Shown here: positions 1-5,273 of the stretch, in pieces
How positions within the stretch are numbered: position 1 is the stretch's first letter
Layout of the letters: each line of letters begins with the position of its first letter
From: Chloroflexota bacterium
Lineage (GTDB): Bacteria > Chloroflexota > Dehalococcoidia > GIF9 > UBA5629
Assembly: GCA_026389695.1 (NCBI GenBank)
Contig: JAPLHI010000188.1
Span: 1-6,691 of the forward strand
Reading direction: 5' to 3'
Length of the DNA stretch: 6,691 bases
Position numbers and translations under genes: made by a program
The notes under the pieces: model-generated
The model's input: the letters and a program-made list of their open reading frames with translations, nothing else
What the model was told of the DNA's origin: nothing
The model's database searches: none

Positions 1-224
1 ACAGTTATGGTACCATTGCAGCTCTGCACATCCTTCGAGATCCAGTTGCCCGCCAAATGTACCTGGCTCATGAGCATATTCTGCGGTGTCGTAATACTGG
101 TTATCCTTGTCGCCATGACTATTGTTAAGGCAATGACACCGGATACGATGCCGATAAGCGCTATGACAACAAGGAGCTCAATTAATGTGACCCCCAATTG
201 TTCCTTAAGATTTACTTTAATCAT
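1..224 (-). CDS. Prepilin-type protein, PilW/GspJ-like (C-terminus beyond left edge)
   Basis: This is the N-terminal 74 codons of a type IV pilin-like protein, starting at the ATG complementary to 222-224 and reading off the left edge with no stop. Residues 1-11 form a short leader with Lys3 and Lys7, ending in Gly11. The cleavage/methylation motif G|VTLIE follows, with the conserved Glu at +5 (Glu16), then a hydrophobic helix at about 14-38. A prepilin peptidase would cut after Gly11 and the helix would anchor the protein in the membrane and pack into a pilus or pseudopilus. The following segment (NMLMSQVHLAGNWISKDVQS) resembles PilW/PulJ-type minor pilins, which often carry a 'WI..D' element there; this subfamily call is tentative. 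The gene starts 9 bp after the stop of the previous prepilin and has no clear Shine-Dalgarno sequence, so translational coupling is likely. It is the last gene of the pilus operon visible here. Confidence 0.85.
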   Translation of the reverse strand, partial: MIKVNLKEQLGVTLIELLVVIALIGIVSGVIALTIVMATRITSITTPQNMLMSQVHLAGNWISKDVQSCNGTIT

Positions 225-233
225 AAAAATATA

Positions 234-695
234 TTAAGGTGCTACAACCCCTTTGACCATAAATGTTGTTATTGTTATCACCTGCTTACCGGGTGCAGTT
301 AATGAAATAATCCCTTGCTCGATATCTACTTTTGATACCTGCCTGGGAAGATAGGTCACTGTCACAATCACATTCTCTGTGTAAGGAGGATTACTGTCGT
401 AGGTGGAGGTAAGTTTAGTAGCTGTTACAGATACCGAATAATCCGGATAATCCGGATAATCCAATAGCAGGGTGTATACCGCATCCGCTCGATATGGCAT
501 TGCCCTGACATCCTCGAGCGCAGAGCGTGCCAACCCCTCTGCCTCTACTTTGATTTGTGCCATCTGGCTCGCCTGGGAAGACATTAATATCCCATATAAC
601 AAAGTGAGTCCAACAATTGAAAGTACGATGAGCGACACCAGGACCTCCGCCAGAGTTACGCCTCTTTCCGACCTGTGCACCCGCAAGGCTAGCAT
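234..695 (-). CDS. Prepilin-type protein, PilV/GspI-like minor pilin
   Basis: A complete small prepilin of 153 aa. The leader is 12 residues with three arginines, then the cleavage site G12|V13-TLAE with Glu17 at +5, and a hydrophobic helix at about 14-38. The segment AEGLARSALEDVRAMPY (52-68) is typical of PilV/GspI-like minor pilins, which sit at the pilus or pseudopilus tip or start assembly. The rest (about 85-153) is Thr/Val-rich and probably beta-structured. The ATG at 695 is chosen because AGGAG lies 7 nt upstream and gives a normal short leader. A GTG at 722, with AGGA 7 nt upstream, would add nine residues and cannot be excluded; an ATG at 701 is only 1 nt from AGGAG. A short in-frame DYP repeat (79-86) comes from a 9-bp tandem repeat. 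It lies between pilC and a second prepilin, so a role in the same pilus is inferred from context. Confidence 0.87.
   Translation of the reverse strand: MLALRVHRSERGVTLAEVLVSLIVLSIVGLTLLYGILMSSQASQMAQIKVEAEGLARSALEDVRAMPYRADAVYTLLLDYPDYPDYSVSVTATKLTSTYDSNPPYTENVIVTVTYLPRQVSKVDIEQGIISLTAPGKQVITITTFMVKGVVAP
438..462 (-). repeat. Nine-bp in-frame tandem repeat (DYP codons)
   Basis: ATAATCCGG (plus strand) occurs twice in full and a third time for 7 of 9 bases, with an exact 9-bp period. On the coding strand it gives the residues DYPDYPDY in the PilV-like prepilin. The unit is a multiple of three, so gain or loss of units would keep the frame. Confidence 0.85.
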
Positions 696-702
696 TATCA
701 TG

Positions 703-707
703 CTCCT
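703..707 (-). promoter_or_regulatory. Ribosome binding site deciding the PilV-like start
   Basis: The minus strand reads AGGAG here, 7 nt before the ATG at 695. It lies inside the longer reading frame that begins with GTG at 722, so it favours the shorter start. Confidence 0.6.
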
Positions 708-749
708 AATTGAATTATCCACGATTAAATCCTGACAATCAGCCTCATA

Positions 750-1961
750 TCATTTGCCTCCGATGAGGCTCATGCTGGAATAAAGAGGTATAAATATGGA
801 AAGAGCCAGGAAACCCACTACAAGCCCTATGACAATTGTCATCACAGGTTCGATCATACCCAGCAGAGTCTGTAATTTATCGCCGGCTTCTATTTCAAAG
901 CTGTCTGCGACTATAGTTAAGGTATTATCCAGGTTTCCCGTCTCTTCGCCCACCCTCGTCATCTCAACCATCAGGGGTAGAAAAACCGGCTTGCGCTGCA
1001 TGGAAACGGCAAGCGCTTCCCCTCTTATGATGTCCTGCTCCACTTCCATGAGAGCCCTGGAAATTACCTTGTTACCGCTTGATTCTGCAGTCAAGGTAAG
1101 GATATCCGGCAAAGGTAACCCCGACTTAAATAGAAGGGCAATGCTTTTGCACACACGCCCCAGGCCGTTTAACAAATTGAGCCTTCCCATTACAGGTAAT
1201 CTCAGAAACAGGTTATCTCGCTGGTAAGCGCCATTGGGAGTCCTGGTATAGATGAGGATGAATAATATCAGAATTAAAATACCTAACAATAGATACAAAC
1301 CGTTAGTTGAAATAAACTCCATGCCCACAATTAATATACGTGTAACCAACGGAAGTTCTCCGCCGAAAGATTTAAATAAATTCATAATCGGTGGCAGCAC
1401 AAAAGTTACCGTGACAATGCTCACTACAACGGCAAGAACCAGCACGATGACAGGGTACGTCATCGCCTGCTTGATTTTTCTCATAGCGGCAGTAGCCTGT
1501 TCAGTATAATCCGCCAGGTTCCTCAGGACGCCTTCAAGCTGGCCTGTCTGCTCGCCCACCGCGATTATCTTGCAATACATTTTCGGAAAAGCTTCAGGAT
1601 GCTTATCCAGGGAAGCAGAGAGTGAGCTGCCTGCGCGCAAGTCCGCAACAATCGATTTCAGTATCTTGGTAAAATTCTTATTGGTGGATTGCTTTTGCAG
1701 CAACTCCAGGCCCTGGACAATACCTACACCGGATTCCAGAAGAAGCGCCAGTTGCCTGGAAAACATAATTATCTCTTCCGGTTTTGCAGTTTTACGGAAA
1801 ACCGCAGGTGAACCGGATAAGAAAGACCTGCTCGCTTTTAAAGTAAGCACCTGATACCCTGACTTCGTCAGTTTATCGTCCGCTTCCTTATCGGTATTAG
1901 CGGTTATTTTAACTTTTACGATCCTTCTTTCTTCGTTGTATCCAACATATTCGAATTCCAT
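750..1961 (-). CDS. pilC: Type IV pilus inner-membrane platform protein PilC (GspF family)
   Basis: This is the polytopic platform protein of type IV pili / type II secretion, which sits in the cytoplasmic membrane and couples the assembly ATPase to pilin insertion. It is 403 aa, the usual family length. A cytoplasmic N-terminal segment (MEFEYVGYNEERRIVKVK) is followed by two T2SSF domains at about 66-189 and 268-391. Each carries the family motif GExTGxL (GEQTGQL 136-142, GEETGNL 338-344). Hydrophobic spans are at about 170-190, 220-238 and 374-392. An open frame extends to an ATG at 2000, but that start has no Shine-Dalgarno and adds 13 atypical residues. The ATG at 1961 has a GGGGAAGAG stretch 6 nt upstream, and family members usually begin close to such an 'F.Y' motif. 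It follows pilB by 65 bp and precedes two prepilin genes. The GspF/PilC distinction cannot be made from sequence alone. Confidence 0.95.
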   Translation of the reverse strand: MEFEYVGYNEERRIVKVKITANTDKEADDKLTKSGYQVLTLKASRSFLSGSPAVFRKTAKPEEIIMFSRQLALLLESGVGIVQGLELLQKQSTNKNFTKILKSIVADLRAGSSLSASLDKHPEAFPKMYCKIIAVGEQTGQLEGVLRNLADYTEQATAAMRKIKQAMTYPVIVLVLAVVVSIVTVTFVLPPIMNLFKSFGGELPLVTRILIVGMEFISTNGLYLLLGILILILFILIYTRTPNGAYQRDNLFLRLPVMGRLNLLNGLGRVCKSIALLFKSGLPLPDILTLTAESSGNKVISRALMEVEQDIIRGEALAVSMQRKPVFLPLMVEMTRVGEETGNLDNTLTIVADSFEIEAGDKLQTLLGMIEPVMTIVIGLVVGFLALSIFIPLYSSMSLIGGK

Positions 1962-1967
1962 TTTAAA

Positions 1968-1976
1968 CTCTTCCCC
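1968..1976 (-). promoter_or_regulatory. Ribosome binding site supporting the internal pilC start
   Basis: The minus strand reads GGGGAAGAG, ending 6 nt before the ATG at 1961. No comparable purine tract precedes the ATG at 2000, so the shorter PilC is preferred. Confidence 0.55.
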
Positions 1977-2026
1977 TAATATGCCCGTCAGAATTCGCAT
2001 AAACAGGCATCATGCATAAATATATA

Positions 2027-3583
2027 TTAAGCAATAGAATACGCGTTCCTCAGCACCTCAAACGGCGTTGTGATCCCCGCTTTGGCTTTGAGCATGCCGT
2101 CCTTAGATATTGTGATCAGACCTTCCTGCATGGCAACAGCCCTGATATCCCCGTTACTGGCGCCAGCAACTATCATTCTCCTGATTTCATCGCTGATGGT
2201 GAGTATTTCGAAAAGCCCGGTTCGGCCGATATACCCGGTATAGACACATTCTTTACAGCCGGCGCCGTATGTGAACTCCGTACGGTTTTCATCCGTTTCC
2301 CTGGCATAAGCTATTTGCTCAACCAGGGGCGCTGTAACCTTGTGCGCACAATGCGGACATACACGCCTGACCATGCGTTGAGCTACAATGCCGATTAACG
2401 CCGAACTGATCAGGAAAGGCTCCACCCCAAGGTCAATAAGCCGGAACAGCACACCCACTGTATCATTGGCATGAACGGACGAGAGGACCAAATGCCCGGT
2501 CAAAGCTGATTGCACGGCAATCTGGGCAGTCTCACTATCACGTATCTCACCTACCAGGATTACATCCGGGTCCAGCCTTACTATGGCGCGCAGTCCGCCG
2601 GCAAACGTCAGGCCCGCTTTAACATTAACCTGTATCTGGTTGATATTCTCAAAGCGATATTCAACAGGGTCCTCGATAGTGATAATGTTACGTCCGCCGC
2701 TGTCAAGGGAGTTTACCCCGGCATAAAGCGTTGTGGTTTTACCGGCGCCGGTGGGGCCGCTGATTAACACCATGCCGTAAGGCATCATCAGCATTTTTTC
2801 AAATTTCTCCTGGCTTTCACGCAGAAAACCCAATTGTGGCATTGACATAGCAGCCAGCGATTTGTCGAGCAATCGTAATACAGCCATCTCGCCATTAACT
2901 GTATTGACCGTAGCCACCCGGACATCTATTCTTTGATTTCTCGACTCAAATGAAAACTGGCCGTCCTGCGGCCTGCGATGGTCGGCTATATTCATATCGG
3001 AAAGTATTTTAATTCTCGAAATCAAAGGGTTGTGGGAATTTAAGGGCAGCGAGGCAACCTCATGAAGGATGCCGTCTATTCTGTATCTTACACGTACCCT
3101 GCTCTCATCAGGTTCTATATGGATATCCGACGACCGGGCTTTGGCTGCCTCTTCCAGCAGGCGATCCAGCGTACGGGCTACAGGTGCGTCAGCGGCATCT
3201 TCGGAAACGGTTTTGTGATCAGCAGATGCGGCGGAAGATCCATCCGGCACCTTCCCGGTTTCTTTAAATGTATTATAGTTGTAATCTATAGCCTCTTTAA
3301 TATCCGCGTCAGTTGCCTGCACCGGCTCCACTCTTTTCTTGGTATAAATGGAAAGGTTCTCAATGGTCAATATATCGCCGGGGTTGCTCATATATACTTT
3401 CAGAGTATTGCCCTCAAGTGATAGAGGAATCACATTATATTTTTTAGCGACGTCCTCCGGGATTAACTGCAACGCCTGGGGTGTAGGCGCCTGATTCAAT
3501 ACGTTAAGCCTGGCTATGCCAGACTGCGCAGAACCGCCGGCTACATGAGATTTGTGTGTATTTTCATTTTGCTCAACTGCCAT
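2027..3583 (-). CDS. pilB: Type IV pilus assembly ATPase PilB (GspE family)
   Basis: This is the cytoplasmic hexameric ATPase that powers pilus or pseudopilus extension through the PilC platform. It is 518 aa. An N-terminal T2SSE_N/MshEN-like domain (about 25-105, PEDVAKKYNVIPLSLEGNTLKVYMSNP) is followed by a low-complexity linker (about 108-133). The N2-like domain comes next (137-240, SSDIHIEP..RVRVRYRIDG). The ATPase core has Walker A GPTGAGKT (276-283), the Asp box ITIEDPVEYR (301-310), Walker B DPDVILVGEIRD (338-349) with Glu346, and the His box TGHLVLSSVHANDT (362-375). A four-cysteine zinc site CPHC (409-412) and CKEC (443-446) marks the PilB/GspE extension ATPases rather than PilT. 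All catalytic motifs look intact. The ATG has GTGAGG 5 nt upstream. It lies 27 bp after the zinc-ribbon gene and before pilC. PilB versus GspE cannot be settled from the protein alone. Confidence 0.97.
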   Translation of the reverse strand: MAVEQNENTHKSHVAGGSAQSGIARLNVLNQAPTPQALQLIPEDVAKKYNVIPLSLEGNTLKVYMSNPGDILTIENLSIYTKKRVEPVQATDADIKEAIDYNYNTFKETGKVPDGSSAASADHKTVSEDAADAPVARTLDRLLEEAAKARSSDIHIEPDESRVRVRYRIDGILHEVASLPLNSHNPLISRIKILSDMNIADHRRPQDGQFSFESRNQRIDVRVATVNTVNGEMAVLRLLDKSLAAMSMPQLGFLRESQEKFEKMLMMPYGMVLISGPTGAGKTTTLYAGVNSLDSGGRNIITIEDPVEYRFENINQIQVNVKAGLTFAGGLRAIVRLDPDVILVGEIRDSETAQIAVQSALTGHLVLSSVHANDTVGVLFRLIDLGVEPFLISSALIGIVAQRMVRRVCPHCAHKVTAPLVEQIAYARETDENRTEFTYGAGCKECVYTGYIGRTGLFEILTISDEIRRMIVAGASNGDIRAVAMQEGLITISKDGMLKAKAGITTPFEVLRNAYSIA

Positions 3584-3610
3584 ATTAGCCTCACAAAAAG
3601 ATACTCCATT

Positions 3611-4972
3611 TTATGCCAGGGCAGCAATGCTACCTGCTTCAATGACTTGAATCCGCTGCTGGCTGGCAAATTGCTTTGCATCCTGTGCAAGCGGCGATGA
3701 AACAATCACCATCTTATCATGTATACCTATATCATAGGCTTTAGTGTCATAAGACGATATTGCTTCCAGCCCAACCTCATCCTGCGTAGACAGTATGCCA
3801 ATAGATATCGTATGGGTGAATATGCCGTCGTCAAAGTACGCCACAATATCCATGGTATATTCAGCTCCCGATCTTCCCTTGATTCTGGCATTTTCCTCAA
3901 CCTTATAACCCTGCCCCGCCAAATATTTCAACAGCTGCTTTTTGCTTTCGAATTGAAACGGTATCATATGAACCGGACGGGACTGTGTATTTCCCGCAGC
4001 TTTTAAAAATTCTTCCAACTCTTTGGCATCGAAGGTCTTGATACGTTGCCTCCGCGCGAATTGCTTGGCTTCGCTATTGAAGCCGGGCAAAGCCAGCAGT
4101 ACTTTATCATGTATACCCAGGTCATAAGCCCGGTTATCATACCTGAAAACATCCTCCAGCCCGATATCCTCATTTTCATTGCCGATGGCGATTCCAACAC
4201 CTATATTGAAGGTTAGAAATCCGTCATCTCTTTGAGCCAGGATATCCATTATATGCACAGCACCGGAACCCGAGCCGCTGCTGACTTTGGCTTTCTCATA
4301 TATTTCGTAACCCTGCTTCTTTAAGAAATCGATGAATTTGGATTTAAAGCTCATATCAAAATTTAACCGGTTACGGTTTTGCTCATCCAGTATGTAGGAA
4401 TTGACAATCTGTACCTTGGCCTCGTCATCGGCAAAGAAAACAGAGCACTTCATACATTGCCATTTTAGAGATATCTCATTGAACAGCAGACCGCAACTGC
4501 GGCATTTGTAGTTAACGCCCAGGCCTCTATAGTCGGTGCCCAGGAACTTAAGCGCTTTTCTACAGTGGGGGCAGATATATTTGCCGCCGGTTACGAATTC
4601 CTCTTCCAGGGCGTTCTTACCGCAGGCAAAATGCTCGATAATTCTTCCTCTGACTATGTTACCCGAACCGCATTTGAGGCATTTTAAACTGGGCCTGAGG
4701 TTCATAGAGTTGCAGACCGGACAGAATATCAAACGGTCGAAGAACCGGGGCTCTAATATCTTCTCCTCGGCTAAAGAATCCAGTATTTTCCGGCACTCAT
4801 CAGGCTTTTTACCCAGTATCTCCTCAACCTGCGGATAGGCTACGCCCGATTCCTGGTTGATATCCATGACGGGCCTGATCTCCTCGATACGCCCGTCGAT
4901 CATCTCTTTTATCAAACGTACCACGCCGGACTCGTGAGATACCATGTGAACCGTATCAATAATCTGAATCAT
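3611..4972 (-). CDS. TackOD1-like zinc-ribbon protein with two tandem restriction-endonuclease-fold-like modules
   Basis: A 453-aa predicted soluble protein without signal peptide or membrane span; its function is unknown. Residues about 40-78 (YPQVEEILGKKPDECRKILDSLAEEKIL) look like a winged-helix segment. Residues 78-200 contain CPVC (84-87), CLKC (98-101), HFAC (114-117), CPHC (134-137), CRSC (157-160) and CMKC (173-176), plus LGTDYRG and NSYIL. This order matches my memory of TackOD1, a zinc-ribbon output domain described mainly from Thaumarchaeota. Two related modules follow, 208-323 and 339-452, sharing AYD(L/I)GIHDK and AKQFA..QRI. They resemble Mrr-like PD-(D/E)xK folds, with Asp243 and Asp375 in the PD position, but the E-x-K strand reads FNIGVG and HTISIG, so the catalytic Lys is missing. 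Binding or sensing is more likely than cleavage. The ATG has GGGGA 5 nt upstream. It is the first gene of the pilus operon, 27 bp before pilB. TackOD1 is a confident pattern match; the nuclease-fold call is moderate. Confidence 0.8.
   Translation of the reverse strand: MIQIIDTVHMVSHESGVVRLIKEMIDGRIEEIRPVMDINQESGVAYPQVEEILGKKPDECRKILDSLAEEKILEPRFFDRLIFCPVCNSMNLRPSLKCLKCGSGNIVRGRIIEHFACGKNALEEEFVTGGKYICPHCRKALKFLGTDYRGLGVNYKCRSCGLLFNEISLKWQCMKCSVFFADDEAKVQIVNSYILDEQNRNRLNFDMSFKSKFIDFLKKQGYEIYEKAKVSSGSGSGAVHIMDILAQRDDGFLTFNIGVGIAIGNENEDIGLEDVFRYDNRAYDLGIHDKVLLALPGFNSEAKQFARRQRIKTFDAKELEEFLKAAGNTQSRPVHMIPFQFESKKQLLKYLAGQGYKVEENARIKGRSGAEYTMDIVAYFDDGIFTHTISIGILSTQDEVGLEAISSYDTKAYDIGIHDKMVIVSSPLAQDAKQFASQQRIQVIEAGSIAALA
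3617..4351 (-). repeat. Internal tandem duplication encoding the two nuclease-fold-like modules
   Basis: Codons 208-323 and 339-452 of the zinc-ribbon gene encode two related modules, offset by 130-132 residues. Protein identity is highest in AYD(L/I)GIHDK and AKQFA..QRI. At DNA level only short blocks survive, such as the identical 14-mer TTATCATGTATACC at 3714-3727 and 4104-4117. This points to an old duplication rather than a recent one. Confidence 0.75.
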
Positions 4973-5038
4973 AGCAATCCCCGCAATTTATTTATTTACT
5001 CCTATTATTATCAACACTTGCCCTTTATAACCTACCAG

Positions 5039-5068
5039 TACAGACTATAATATCTGACTACAGACTAT
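5039..5068. repeat. Ten-bp direct repeat with 20-bp period over the operon promoter
   Basis: TACAGACTAT occurs exactly at 5039-5048 and again at 5059-5068. The period is 20 bp, about two helical turns, which places both copies on the same DNA face. One copy fills part of the spacer of the candidate minus-strand promoter; the other overlaps its -10 and predicted +1. An operator role is inferred from position only. Confidence 0.6.
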
Positions 5069-5074
5069 TTTCAA
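5047..5074 (-). promoter_or_regulatory. Candidate sigma70-type promoter of the pilus operon
   Basis: On the minus strand TTGAAA (complement of 5069-5074) is followed, after 16 bp, by TATTAT (complement of 5047-5052). Both hexamers differ from consensus by few bases. The predicted start of transcription would be near 5040, giving a 5' leader of about 70 nt before the zinc-ribbon gene. Location and direction fit the five-gene operon. Confidence 0.5.
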
Positions 5075-5130
5075 ATAGGAATATAGTACTGTACTCTGCG
5101 TTTGCGCTAAATTCCGCCGGCTGCCAAATT

Positions 5131-5214
5131 ATCAGGTTTAACTCTAATCTATCACGTGAGATACGGCTTTGTAAATATGATAATATATATGGTATAGATT
5201 GCGTAATACCTGAT
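5131..5214. repeat. Imperfect palindrome upstream of the surface-protein gene
   Basis: ATCAGGTTTA (5131-5140) pairs with TAATACCTGAT (5204-5214) with a one-base bulge, and AATCTAT (5146-5152) pairs with ATAGATT (5194-5200), nested inside. The two stems are separated by a 5/3-nt internal loop. The 41-nt centre is AT-rich and unpaired at this level of reading. It could be a protein-binding site or simply chance in AT-rich DNA. Confidence 0.35.
5169..5198 (+). promoter_or_regulatory. Weak candidate promoter of the surface-protein gene
   Basis: TTGTAA (5169-5174), an 18-bp spacer and TATAGA (5193-5198) suggest a promoter with a start near 5205 and a leader of about 70 nt. The -10 overlaps the right arm of the imperfect palindrome. 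The AT-rich context makes false positives easy. Confidence 0.25.
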
Positions 5215-5273
5215 GTGAGTTGGTATACCTTGAGCGAAACATCAATTCTGTGGTACATTGCTCAAAGTACCTG

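Larger units (their letters stand above)
4973..5273. other. Divergent intergenic regulatory region
   Basis: About 300 bp, AT-rich, between the start of the minus-strand pilus operon and the start of the plus-strand surface-protein gene. No convincing gene is present; the two minus-strand frames here (ending at 5058 and 5144) lack similarity and good starts. It holds one good minus-strand promoter candidate, one weak plus-strand candidate, a 10-bp direct repeat and several palindromes. Short perfect palindromes include TCACGTGA (5152-5159), GGTATACC (5222-5229) and AGTAC-T-GTACT (5085-5095). Confidence 0.75.

Noticed and set aside
796..1227. Plus-strand open frames opposite pilC (also 1252-1509 and 1570-1854)
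   Set aside because: They lie entirely antisense to a clearly conserved PilC and show no domain or good start; they are shadows.
1962..2000. Upstream ATG start at 2000 for PilC
   Set aside because: No ribosome binding site, and it adds 13 residues before the typical PilC beginning; 1961 is better supported.
2012..3421. Plus-strand open frames opposite pilB (2012-2398, 2510-2767, 3062-3421)
   Set aside because: PilB motifs on the minus strand are complete, and the plus-strand products have no recognisable features.
3611..4972. Reading the nuclease-fold-like protein as a restriction or anti-phage defence gene
   Set aside because: Both modules lack the E-x-K lysine, there is no methylase, helicase or other defence partner, and the gene sits in a pilus operon.
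5152..5159. TCACGTGA palindrome as a specific regulator site
   Set aside because: An eight-base palindrome is too short to assign to a regulator in AT-rich DNA with several others nearby.
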